Shown here piece after piece: positions 26,124 through 33,823 of a DNA stretch of 64,000 bases. Below the pieces are notes generated by a model. It did no database searches. It worked only from the letters and a program-made list of their open reading frames with translations, and was not told where the DNA came from. The translations under genes and the position numbers were made by a program. Every line of letters begins with the position of its first letter. The first letter of the stretch is position 1. The stretch is from Planctomycetota bacterium (lineage in GTDB: Bacteria; Planctomycetota; B15-G4), in assembly GCA_029259745.1 (NCBI GenBank), contig JAJDEO010000035.1:34318-98317 (forward strand), in the 5' to 3' direction.

Positions 26124-26786
26124 ATGGCGACCATCGATCGAGCATTTCTCTGGGTGCGGTCGTGCATGCTGTGCCACCGCTTCGCGCTCTTCACGCGCAT
26201 CCTCATCGGCTGTGCCTTCATTCCCACCGGAATGGTGAAGTTGACGGGGCAGCGCTTCACGACGATCGGCGTCGACAATCCGATCGGCGCATTCTTCGAG
26301 GCGATGTACCAAACGGGATTGTTTTGGCAGTTCATCGGCCTCGCTCAGGTCGTCGCCGGCGTCTTGCTGCTGATCCCGAAGCTCGCGCATCTCGGAGCCG
26401 CGTTGTTCTTGCCGATCATGACGAACATCTTCGTGATCACGGTGAGCCTGCGCTTCGGCGGGACGCCGTTCATCACCGGCCCGATGTTGCTCGCCGTGCT
26501 CTTCCTGTGCGCGTACGACTTCCACCGCTTCCGCGCGATGTTCACGACGAAGCCGCTCGAATGCGCCGTGCCCCAGCAGCGTCTCGATCGCTGGGAGCTC
26601 GTGGGCTTTGCCGTCTTCGCCGTGTCGCTCATCAACGTGCTGGGTGTGACGCGCGACATGTTCGTCCGTGAGCTCGCGCAGATCTCGATCGTGACCGGGG
26701 CGCTGGCCGGGCTGTTCACGGTGGCGCGCTTTCTCTGGGTCTGGCGACATCGTCGTGATGCGCTCGTGAGCGTCGTCGCGTCATGA
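26124..26786 (+). CDS. DoxX-like integral membrane protein
   Basis: 220 residues with about five or six membrane helices. The region FTRILIGCAFIPTGMVKLTG, then IGLAQVVAGVLLLIPKLAHL and MLLAVLFLCAYDFHRF follows the DoxX/DoxD pattern (first helix ending in a short GxxKLxG turn). A cytoplasmic loop with MFTTKPLECAVP leads to a C-terminal pair of helices and basic tail. Family members have varied or unknown roles, often linked to thiol redox or sulfur chemistry. GAGGAGA precedes the ATG. It overlaps the next gene by ATGA. Confidence 0.78.
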   Translation: MATIDRAFLWVRSCMLCHRFALFTRILIGCAFIPTGMVKLTGQRFTTIGVDNPIGAFFEAMYQTGLFWQFIGLAQVVAGVLLLIPKLAHLGAALFLPIMTNIFVITVSLRFGGTPFITGPMLLAVLFLCAYDFHRFRAMFTTKPLECAVPQQRLDRWELVGFAVFAVSLINVLGVTRDMFVRELAQISIVTGALAGLFTVARFLWVWRHRRDALVSVVAS

Positions 26787-27565
26787 CGGCGGAACCTCGC
26801 CGCGTGTCCTCGGTGCGCAAGTGGATCCGGCGCGTGTTCTACACGTGGGCCCTCGTCTCGACGTTGTGGGTCTGCAACTCGTTCCGCACGAAAGGCGTGG
26901 GGGACGACGTCCTCGCGAACAGCGCCGATGTCGAGGTGGTCGACGGCGAGGTCACTCTGGCGTTCGTGCCCACAGCAGCGCGCGATGTCGGCCTTGCGTT
27001 CTTCTGCGGGGCGGGCGTTGCTGCGGAGGCTTACGCGCCACTGCTCCGGCCGCTCGCAGAGGCCGGCTTCACGGTGGTGATCGTGAAGCTCCCGTATCGG
27101 GTCGCACCGCTGCCGTCTCACAAGGACGACGCACTGGCGCGTCTGGCTGCCGTTCTCGCGACACGCGCCGACGTGGGCCGCTGGGTCGTCGGCGGACACT
27201 CGCTCGGCGCGACGCTCGCGGTCCGCGCGGTCGACGAGGCCGTCGCGCCGTTCGAGGCGTTGGCTCTGGTCGGCACGACGCACCCGAAGCGGCACGACCT
27301 CTCGCGCGTGACGCTGCCGGTGACGAAGATCGTCGCGACGCTCGACGGTGTCGCGCCGCTCGCGAAGGTCGAGGCGAACGCCGCGCTCCTGCCTGCGCAC
27401 ACGCGCTGGGTGACGGTCGAGGGTGGCAACCACGCGCAGTTCGGCCACTACGGTCCGCAGCTCCTCGACGGGACGCCGACGATCTCGCGCGCCGACCAGC
27501 AGGCCGTGACACGCCAGGCGCTGCTCGAGCTGCTCGAACGCATCGACTCGTCGGCGGCGCGTTGA
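26783..27565 (+). CDS. Alpha/beta hydrolase family protein, membrane-anchored
   Basis: 260 residues. An N-terminal hydrophobic helix (FYTWALVSTLWVCNSF) probably anchors it. The hydrolase core has the nucleophile elbow GGHSLGA with S140, an acid candidate in IVATLDGVAPL, and the catalytic-His phrase EGGNHAQFGHYG. This ending and overall length match the dienelactone-hydrolase-like group with PF12695-type fold. Substrate unknown. Coupled by ATGA to the DoxX-like gene. Confidence 0.85.
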   Translation: MTAEPRRVSSVRKWIRRVFYTWALVSTLWVCNSFRTKGVGDDVLANSADVEVVDGEVTLAFVPTAARDVGLAFFCGAGVAAEAYAPLLRPLAEAGFTVVIVKLPYRVAPLPSHKDDALARLAAVLATRADVGRWVVGGHSLGATLAVRAVDEAVAPFEALALVGTTHPKRHDLSRVTLPVTKIVATLDGVAPLAKVEANAALLPAHTRWVTVEGGNHAQFGHYGPQLLDGTPTISRADQQAVTRQALLELLERIDSSAAR

Positions 27566-27654
27566 CGCGGCCTCCACGGTCTTGATCTCGGCACCCCGGC
27601 GCCCACGATGAACAGAGACACGTCCATTCCACGCGACGAAAGCACGGCTGCGCC

Positions 27655-28284
27655 ATGAGTCCACCTGACATCGACCACGTCATCTACCTCGTTCCCGATC
27701 TCATCGAGGCCTGCGACGACCTCGAGCAGAGGCTGGGCACGCGTCCCGCGATCGGGGGTCGTCACCCGCAGTACGGAACGCACAACGCCCTGTTGTCACT
27801 CGGGGAGCGGAGCTACCTCGAAGTCATGGCGCACGATGCCTCGCTGCCCGCGCCCGCCGAGGGCGTGCTGTTCGGGGCCGACGCGATCACCGAGCCGCGC
27901 GTCGTCACCTGGGTGCTCGCGGTGGACGACATCCGCTCGGCGATGACGCGCGCGCAGCTTGCGGGCGTCGTGCTCGGTGAAGCGTCGCCGGGGCATCGCG
28001 AGCGTCCCGACGGTGAGGTCCTGCGCTGGGTGCTCAGCGACCCGCGTGCCGATCGCTTCGGCGGCGTCGTGCCGTTTCTCATCGACTGGGGCAACACGCC
28101 GCATCCTGCGCGGAGTGCGCCGCGCGTTGGCGAGGTCACGGCGTTGAGGATGATGCATCCCGACGCCGAGGAGGTATCCACGGCCCTGCACGCGCTCGGT
28201 GTCGACGTGGTGTGCACGCCCGGTGATCGCCCGACTCTGCGCGTGACGATCGCCACGTCCGCGGGGTCCGTTGTTCTGGAATAA
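27655..28284 (+). CDS. Glyoxalase-like (VOC) domain protein
   Basis: 209 residues. The opening IDHVIYLVPDLIEACDDLEQ, then GGRHPQYGTHNALLSLG and YLEVMAHD, matches the Glyoxalase_3-like domain; the second half (VVTWVLAVDDI, PFLIDWGNTPHPARSAP) completes the fold. Cytoplasmic, substrate unknown. A weak hairpin, GCGAA (28288-28292) with TTCGC (28301-28305), follows the stop. No Shine-Dalgarno stands out. Confidence 0.8.
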   Translation: MSPPDIDHVIYLVPDLIEACDDLEQRLGTRPAIGGRHPQYGTHNALLSLGERSYLEVMAHDASLPAPAEGVLFGADAITEPRVVTWVLAVDDIRSAMTRAQLAGVVLGEASPGHRERPDGEVLRWVLSDPRADRFGGVVPFLIDWGNTPHPARSAPRVGEVTALRMMHPDAEEVSTALHALGVDVVCTPGDRPTLRVTIATSAGSVVLE

Positions 28285-28387
28285 CGCGCGAAGAGAAATA
28301 TTCGCACAGGCGGGGAGTCTCGCTTCATGGTGGATGCGCGGACGCGGGCAGCGTCGGCAATCCTCATGAACATGGATAGACTGCGAG

Positions 28388-29806
28388 ATGATCACACTTC
28401 GCACGCGGTTCCTTGCGCTCGCGTTCACTCTTGTCGGGGGCCTGGGCGCCTCGGCACAAACTGGGCCGTATTCGCACGACGAGCTGTTCGTCCTGACGAC
28501 GCCGCCGGGGCAGTCGCTGCACACGCTCTACCGCATCAACCCCGCGACGGGCGTCGGCGTGCCTTTCGTCGACAGTATCTTGCCCAGCTACAGCGACGGC
28601 GACTGGATCGACTTCGATGCGTACCGCGACGCCATGGTGGGCTTCTTCGCTTGGGAGCCGCTGGGCGTCTTCCAGCCGCGCCTCTTCGCGATCAGTGAAG
28701 ACGGCGAACTGACCGACCTCGGCTTCAACAGTCAAACCGACAAGATCACGGGCATCGCGCCGACCGGCGACGGGCGCATCTACCTCCAGAAGAAGGCCAG
28801 CGGGCTTCACGTCCTCGACGCGTTCAACGTTCTCCACCCCGTGCTCGACCACAACGGCGTCCAGTTCGACCTGCTCTTCGACCAGGTCCACTACGACGCC
28901 GCGTCGAACAGTCTCATCGGGGCCTCGGCCTTCACCCAGCCTGCGTCCCCGTGTTTCGAGGCCGGTCACTTCGTTGTGCATCGCCTGCCGCTGACGCCGA
29001 ACGGTTTGGCGATGTCCGGCCCGATCTCGTGTAACAAGTACGACGTCAATGCAGGCGCCTGGGTGATGGGGCTCGACCCGTTTCCGAACGGCGATCTGCT
29101 GCTGACGCTCGCCGGTTCTTCGAACATCACGGACGATCTCATGTACCGCGTCTCCCTCCCGTCACTCGCGATCTCGCTGTGGAGTGCAACGTCGCTCTAC
29201 GCACTGGATGGCGGTGTTTGGAACGACACGTTGGCGCGCGCGATCCTGCTCGATGACATCTCGAACGAGCTGCGTACGTTCTCGGCCGGACAGACGGGTC
29301 CTGGCGTGACGCTTCCCGTGAATGTCCCTGTCGGCGACGGGACCACGGGTAACAGCGCACGCAACTCGATGGTCGATATCGAGGTTTCATCGGCCGCGTG
29401 CACGGGGTCCGTGATCGCGTTCGGCGAACGTCTCGAAGGGACCGGCGGTGTCGAACCGAAGCTCGGTGTCGTCGGCTGCCCGGTGATTGCGGGCAGCATC
29501 ACGTTCGTCGTCGCCGATGCGCTGGGGCAGGCCGGCGGGATCCTTGCGATGAGTGCCGGCACCGCGCCCTTCCCGCTCGTCGGGGGCACGTTTTACGTGT
29601 TGCCGCCGTTCCTCGTGCAACTTCCGCTCGTCACGGGTGGGACGCAGGGCGTCGCTGGGGACGGCGCCGCGCTACTCCCGCTACCCACGCCCGCCAACGG
29701 CAACCTTGTCGGCGTGCCGTTCTACGCCCAGGCCGGCATTGCCGATGCCGGTGCCGTCAGCGGGTTCTCGCTCACCAACGCCGTGAAGTTCACGCTCGGC
29801 AACTGA
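28388..29806 (+). CDS. Secreted protein, first of a tandem paralogous pair
   Basis: 472 residues. Signal peptide: MITLRTRFLALAFTLVGG then LGASAQTGP, cleavage near residue 24. The middle ~320 residues look like a beta-propeller (YRINPATGVGVPFVDSI, RLFAISEDGELTDLGF, GDGRIYLQKKASGLHVLD). The last ~130 residues form a separate module (GERLEGTGGVEPKLGVVGCP, LVGGTFYVLPPFLVQLPL, GVPFYAQAGIAD, GFSLTNAVKFTLGN). The downstream gene repeats the whole layout. No Shine-Dalgarno; TAGACT (28377-28382) ends 5 bases before the ATG and may be a -10 box with a near-leaderless transcript. Family not recognised; surface location inferred. Confidence 0.82.
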   Translation: MITLRTRFLALAFTLVGGLGASAQTGPYSHDELFVLTTPPGQSLHTLYRINPATGVGVPFVDSILPSYSDGDWIDFDAYRDAMVGFFAWEPLGVFQPRLFAISEDGELTDLGFNSQTDKITGIAPTGDGRIYLQKKASGLHVLDAFNVLHPVLDHNGVQFDLLFDQVHYDAASNSLIGASAFTQPASPCFEAGHFVVHRLPLTPNGLAMSGPISCNKYDVNAGAWVMGLDPFPNGDLLLTLAGSSNITDDLMYRVSLPSLAISLWSATSLYALDGGVWNDTLARAILLDDISNELRTFSAGQTGPGVTLPVNVPVGDGTTGNSARNSMVDIEVSSAACTGSVIAFGERLEGTGGVEPKLGVVGCPVIAGSITFVVADALGQAGGILAMSAGTAPFPLVGGTFYVLPPFLVQLPLVTGGTQGVAGDGAALLPLPTPANGNLVGVPFYAQAGIADAGAVSGFSLTNAVKFTLGN

Positions 29807-29943
29807 CCCGGATGAATCATGGACGATCTGCTGCGATGCGCAACCAAGCGATGACCTCGTCTCCGCGGTCTGCAGACGCGGTCGCGACCTCGCGACGATC
29901 GCCCCTGTCACCCGTCCCCACGAACCCGTGGAGTTCTCCTTCG

Positions 29944-31365
29944 ATGCGTACCCCGACACATCCGTTCGCGCGTCTTGCGCTCTTCTTGTCCGCGACATGC
30001 GTTGTGAGTGGTCTCGCCACGGCGCAGACCGGTCCGTTCGCGAACCACGAAGTCCTCGTACGTTCGCCGGGCATCTCGGGGCTCGAGACGATCTACCGCA
30101 TCGACCCCGTGGCGGGCGTCGGCGTGCCGCTCATCGAGGAGCTGTTCCCCAACTACAGCGGCCCGGGGTGGATGAACTACGACCCGTCGCGCGACGCGAT
30201 CCTCGCCTTCACGTCGTGGAGCCCGACCGGGCTCTTCGACCCGCGTCTGTTGGCGATCTCGGAAGATGGCTCGGTACTCGATCTCGGGTTCAAATCGACG
30301 AGCGAGAGGATCACGGCGATCACGCCGGTGGGCGACGGACGCGTCTACTGCAACAAGCCGAGCGGGCTGCATCTCCTCGACGTGACGAACACGCTCGTGC
30401 CGGTGCTCGATCACCTCGGCCAGCCCGTCACCGATCTGCTCGACCACCTGCACTACCACGCGCCGACAAACAGTCTCATCGGAGTCACGGCGCAGAACAC
30501 GGCGGCGCCCTGCTACGAGTTCCGCCATGTCGCGGTGCAGCGCCTGCCGCTCACGCCGAACGGCAAGCAACTCTCGGGGCCGATCACGTGCACGAACTAC
30601 GACATCAACGCCTCGGGTTGGCCGATCGGGATCGACCCGCTGCCGGGCGGCTTCCTGCTTGTCTCGGTCACAGGCGTCTCGCCGTTTGCCGACGAAGTCT
30701 TCCTGCGCGTCAATCCTTTCACGCTCACCATCAGCCTCTGGGGTGAGTCGACGTTGAACGACATCAATGGCGGGATCTGGAGCGTGCCGCTGCAGCGCGT
30801 GATCGTCATCGACGACGTGAGCAACGAGTTCCGCACGTTCACGCCCGGTCAGTCGGACGGCGGTAGCTTCCTGCCTGTCAACGTCCCGCTGGGAGACAGC
30901 ACCACGGGAGTCAGCTCGACGAACACGATGTTCGACATCGAGCTCGTTCCCGGTGCATGCGGCGGGTCGTCGATCGCGTTCGGTGAGCGGCTCGCGGGAA
31001 GCGGCGGCGTCGAACCGAAGCTGTCGGTGAACGGCTGTCCGACGATCGGTGGGAACGTCACGTTCGTCGTCGCCGAGGCGCTCGGTGGAACGGCCGGCAT
31101 CCTCGCGATCGGCGCAGCGACTGCGCCCTTCCCGCTCGTCGGAGGAACGTTCTACGTCGCGCCGCCGTTCCTCGCGCAGCTCCCGCTCGGCGTCGGGGGA
31201 GTGCCGGGAGTGGCCGGCGATGGGGCGGCCGTGCTACCGCTTCCCACGCCGGCGAACGGCAATCTCGTCGGGATCCCGTTCTTCGCGCAGGCAGGCCTCG
31301 CCGACGGTGCCGCACCGAGCGGGTTCGCGCTGACGAACGCCGTCAAGTTCACGCTGGGGAACTGA
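29944..31365 (+). CDS. Secreted protein, second of a tandem paralogous pair
   Basis: 473 residues. Signal peptide: MRTPTHPFARLALFLSATC then VVSGLATAQTGP. It aligns end to end with the gene at 28388 (YRIDPVAGVGVPLIEELFPN, RLLAISEDGSVLDLGF, GERLAGSGGVEPKL, LVGGTFYVAPPFLAQLPL, GFALTNAVKFTLGN), at well over half identity by eye, so it is a tandem duplication. The start is set by the signal peptide; GGAG lies about 11 bases upstream. The 137-base gap between the pair contains a near-palindrome, CCGC-g-GTCTGCAGAC-GCGG (29863-29881). Overlaps the next gene by TGATG. Confidence 0.82.
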   Translation: MRTPTHPFARLALFLSATCVVSGLATAQTGPFANHEVLVRSPGISGLETIYRIDPVAGVGVPLIEELFPNYSGPGWMNYDPSRDAILAFTSWSPTGLFDPRLLAISEDGSVLDLGFKSTSERITAITPVGDGRVYCNKPSGLHLLDVTNTLVPVLDHLGQPVTDLLDHLHYHAPTNSLIGVTAQNTAAPCYEFRHVAVQRLPLTPNGKQLSGPITCTNYDINASGWPIGIDPLPGGFLLVSVTGVSPFADEVFLRVNPFTLTISLWGESTLNDINGGIWSVPLQRVIVIDDVSNEFRTFTPGQSDGGSFLPVNVPLGDSTTGVSSTNTMFDIELVPGACGGSSIAFGERLAGSGGVEPKLSVNGCPTIGGNVTFVVAEALGGTAGILAIGAATAPFPLVGGTFYVAPPFLAQLPLGVGGVPGVAGDGAAVLPLPTPANGNLVGIPFFAQAGLADGAAPSGFALTNAVKFTLGN

Positions 31366-31838
31366 TGGGCGACGCCGAGGGATCTGTCACGTCGCAGAGC
31401 GTGGTGACGCTACGCGAGATCGATGCGGGGTCGGTTCGCACGATCTGCGAGCTGTCCGTGCGCGAAGAGCAGAGTCGGCTGGTTGCACCGAACGCCGTGT
31501 CGATGGCTGAGGCGCACTTCGCGGAGCACGCTTGGTTCCGCGCGGTCTACGCCGACGAGACACCGGTCGGCTTCGTCATGCTCGAGGACGACCCCGATGC
31601 TGCTGAGGTCTTTCTCTGGCGCTTCATGATCGACGCGCGCTACCAGCGCAGTGGCCTGGGGCGCCGCGCGCTCGAGCTGGTCATCGCTCATGTCCGCGCG
31701 CATCCTGCGTCCCGCACGCTGGCGACGACGGTCGTCCCCGAGCCTGGTGCAGCGCAGGAGTTCTACGAGAAGCTCGGCTTCGTCGCGACGGGCGAGTACG
31801 AGGAGGGCGAGTCGGTGCTGCGTATGACGTTCGAATAG
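31365..31838 (+). CDS. GNAT family N-acetyltransferase (spermine/spermidine type)
   Basis: 157 residues. GNAT features: VTLREIDAGSVRTICEL at the N-terminus, WFRAVYADETPVGFVMLEDD, WRFMIDARYQRSGLGRRALE (acetyl-CoA loop QRSGLGR), and FYEKLGFVATGEYEEGE. The opening and the EHAWFRAVYADE phrase resemble diamine or spermidine acetyltransferases of the BltD type, a tentative substrate guess. The ATG shares a base with the stop of the secreted paralogue. Confidence 0.88.
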   Translation: MGDAEGSVTSQSVVTLREIDAGSVRTICELSVREEQSRLVAPNAVSMAEAHFAEHAWFRAVYADETPVGFVMLEDDPDAAEVFLWRFMIDARYQRSGLGRRALELVIAHVRAHPASRTLATTVVPEPGAAQEFYEKLGFVATGEYEEGESVLRMTFE

Positions 31839-31845
31839 CGCGTGC

Positions 31846-31851
31846 TATTCT
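31846..31851 (+). promoter_or_regulatory. TATTCT box, candidate -10
   Basis: GCTATTCT (31844-31851) ends 9 bases before the ATG at 31861. The same TATYCT box occurs before other starts in this window. No -35 match at 16-18 bases. Confidence 0.4.
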
Positions 31852-31860
31852 TGCAGCCAG

Positions 31861-32100
31861 ATGGGTACCGACACGCACCGCATCGCAGAGCTTGAAACGC
31901 GCCTCGCCGCAGCGGAGTCTGAGCTCGCCGACGTTCGCGATTCGCCGCCGACACCTGGTGGCGTGATCCTCACGTTGCTGGGCTTCCTGGCCTTGCTCGT
32001 CTTCCTCCCCGCTGTACTCGTGTTGTTCTTGACGCTGATCGGGATCACGGCCGTGATGCGCGGGTTGAGTCGACTCTTCGGCGAGCCGGACGCCGCGTGA
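31861..32100 (+). CDS. Small membrane protein with coiled-coil N-terminus
   Basis: 79 residues. A charged helical stretch with heptad pattern (HRIAELETRLAAAESELADV) precedes a long hydrophobic segment (VILTLLGFLALLVFLPAVLV then LFLTLIGITAVM), probably two short helices or one hairpin in the membrane, and a short basic/acidic tail. No known family. The start is the only ATG and follows a TATTCT box. Confidence 0.65.
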   Translation: MGTDTHRIAELETRLAAAESELADVRDSPPTPGGVILTLLGFLALLVFLPAVLVLFLTLIGITAVMRGLSRLFGEPDAA

Positions 32101-32187
32101 GTGCATCGCTTGCCGACTGGCGTCGGTGCGCGTGCGTCGGGATGATGCGGGCTCGCGAACGAATCTCACTCACGAGGAAGCACGAAC

Positions 32188-32412
32188 ATGGCCAAGGGCG
32201 AACGTGACATCGAGAAGGAGTACCCGACGAAGGAGTTCGCCGAGAAGCTCCGCCGCCTTGCCGACTGCCTCGAGGGCGGCGAGCGCTTCCGCATCCAGGT
32301 CGCCGGAGAGCGCGTCTCTGTGCCGGCCGACGCCACGATCAACATCGAGCACGAGCGCGGTGATGTCGAAGAAGAGATCGAGTTCCAGTTGAAGTGGACG
32401 AACGAGGCCTGA
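32188..32412 (+). CDS. Amphi-Trp domain protein
   Basis: 74 residues. The pattern of KEEYPTKEFAEKLRRLADCL-like helix (here EKEYPTKEFAEKLRRLADCL), then FRIQVAGERVSVPADATINI and EEEIEFQLKWTNEA, with the conserved terminal Leu-x-Trp, matches the small amphi-Trp domain family of unknown function, often found beside stress or envelope genes. GAGGAA lies about 10 bases before the ATG. Confidence 0.82.
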   Translation: MAKGERDIEKEYPTKEFAEKLRRLADCLEGGERFRIQVAGERVSVPADATINIEHERGDVEEEIEFQLKWTNEA

Positions 32413-32462
32413 CATCGCGGACTTGGCGATACCCTTCTCAGGGCCCTGGGGAAACCGCAGCG

Positions 32463-32936
32463 ATGCTCAGCTTTCGTTCCGCCACGCGTGATGACGTCGA
32501 GGAGATCGTGGCGATGCTCGCCGACGATGCGCTCGGCGCCACGCGTGAAGACGTCGAGCCGCCGCTGTCGTCGAGCTACTTCGAGGCCTTCGAGACGCTC
32601 GCCGCCGACCCGCACAACGACATCGTGCTCGCCGTCTCCGACGAGGGCACGATCGTCGGCTTCCTGCAGCTCACGTTCATCCCCGGGCTCACGTACCGCG
32701 GAAGCTGGCGCGCGCAGATCGAAGGCGTGCGCGTGCGCTCCGATATTCGTGGCGGCGGCATCGGTGCGGCGTTGATCGAGCACGCCGTGGCACGCGCCGA
32801 GCAGCACGGCTGCCGCCTCGTGCAGCTGACGTCCGACAAGTCGCGCGCCGACGCCCTGCGCTTCTACGAGAAGCTCGGCTTCACGGCCACGCACGAGGGC
32901 TTCAAGCGCTCGCTCGACCCGAGGCGTGACGCATGA
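32463..32936 (+). CDS. GNAT family N-acetyltransferase
   Basis: 157 residues. GNAT features: FRSATRDDVEEIVAMLADDA at the start, VLAVSDEGTIVGFLQLTFIP, the acetyl-CoA loop VRSDIRGGGIGAALIE, and CRLVQLTSDKSRADALRFYE with KLGF. Substrate unknown. Overlaps the following membrane gene by ATGA. Confidence 0.9.
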   Translation: MLSFRSATRDDVEEIVAMLADDALGATREDVEPPLSSSYFEAFETLAADPHNDIVLAVSDEGTIVGFLQLTFIPGLTYRGSWRAQIEGVRVRSDIRGGGIGAALIEHAVARAEQHGCRLVQLTSDKSRADALRFYEKLGFTATHEGFKRSLDPRRDA

Positions 32937-33346
32937 CGGAGGCCGCGCTGGCGCGGCGTCCCGCGACGCTGATCCTCGCGTCGCTGTACTACGCGTGGAT
33001 CGCCTTGGGCGTGTTCTTCATCACGGCGATCGCCGAGCGCGGCGGGCACCTCGGAGACGTTTCGTACTGGACCTCCGTCAGCGACTGGTACGTGAGTTGG
33101 GGTGGCTTGCTCTATCACGGAGCGTCGGCAGTTTGTGCGGTGCTGTTGGTCCGTCGCGATGCGCGCGCCCTGTGGTGCGCCGCTGTGGTCGGAGCGTGGT
33201 CGCTGTTCGCGTTGCGCTTCAGTCTCGCGCCTCTGATCGAAGGTCCTGCCGACGTGGTCGATGTCTCCACCGTCGCGTGGCAGCTCGTGAACATCCTGCT
33301 CGTCTGGAGAATCCACCTGTGGCGCAAGCGGGGCGTGCTGTCATGA
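32933..33346 (+). CDS. Small polytopic membrane protein, paralogue of the next gene
   Basis: 137 residues with about four predicted helices (TLILASLYYAWIALGVFFI, GLLYHGASAVCAVLLV, ALWCAAVVGAWSLFALRFSL, VAWQLVNILLVWRIHLW) and the basic end WRKRGVLS. The next gene shares the spacing and a nearly identical end. No known family. Sits between an acetyltransferase and its paralogue, all joined by ATGA overlaps. Confidence 0.75.
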   Translation: MTEAALARRPATLILASLYYAWIALGVFFITAIAERGGHLGDVSYWTSVSDWYVSWGGLLYHGASAVCAVLLVRRDARALWCAAVVGAWSLFALRFSLAPLIEGPADVVDVSTVAWQLVNILLVWRIHLWRKRGVLS

Positions 33347-33792
33347 CGGACGACGCCCCCGCGACGACTGCGAAGCGCCCGATCGGCCTCGTCGTCGCAA
33401 CGGTCTACTACGCGCTCATCGGGTTCGGGATGTTCGGCGTCATGGCGTGGCTGCCTGACTCGGGCTTGCTCGATGGAGCGTTCGACAAGATGTTCGCGGG
33501 GCTCACGTACTGGGACGGCATCTCGAACGCCTACCTCAGTCGGTTCGGCGTGTTCCACCTGATTCCTGCGGCCGTGTGCGCCATCCTGCTCGCGCTTCGC
33601 GACGCCCGAGCGTTTTGGTTCGCGGCCGTCGTTGCCATACGCGCCGCGATCAAGATCGTCATCATGGTGGCCATGGTCCTGGCCGGCCATGCCCTCTGGC
33701 GTCCCGCTGCAGGAGTGTGCGCGCTGGCAGCCATCGAGATCCTGCTCGCTTGGCGCATCTACGCGTGGCGCAAGCGGCGCGTGTTGAAGTAG
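33343..33792 (+). CDS. Small polytopic membrane protein, paralogue of the previous gene
   Basis: 149 residues with four predicted helices (IGLVVATVYYALIGFGMFGV, FHLIPAAVCAILLAL, FWFAAVVAIRAAIKIVIMVA, AAGVCALAAIEILLAWRIY) and the end WRKRRVLK. The matching order of helices and the shared WRIxxWRKRxVL tail show that it arose by duplication with 32933-33346. Function unknown. Confidence 0.75.
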   Translation: MTDDAPATTAKRPIGLVVATVYYALIGFGMFGVMAWLPDSGLLDGAFDKMFAGLTYWDGISNAYLSRFGVFHLIPAAVCAILLALRDARAFWFAAVVAIRAAIKIVIMVAMVLAGHALWRPAAGVCALAAIEILLAWRIYAWRKRRVLK

Positions 33793-33794
33793 GC

Positions 33795-33809
33795 CGGCGG
33801 AGCACGCCG
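33795..33809. terminator. Short hairpin between convergent genes
   Basis: CGGCG (33795-33799) pairs with CGCCG (33805-33809) around GAGCA, directly after the stop of the membrane protein gene and before the reverse-strand stop at 33824. Only 5 bp, so weak. Confidence 0.35.
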
Positions 33810-33823
33810 ACACGCCGAGCTCG

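Noticed and set aside
24111..26750. 879-codon reverse-strand open frame
   Set aside because: Antisense to the FG-GAP lipoprotein, beta-lactamase-like and DoxX-like genes; no recognisable motif, composition typical of an antisense shadow.
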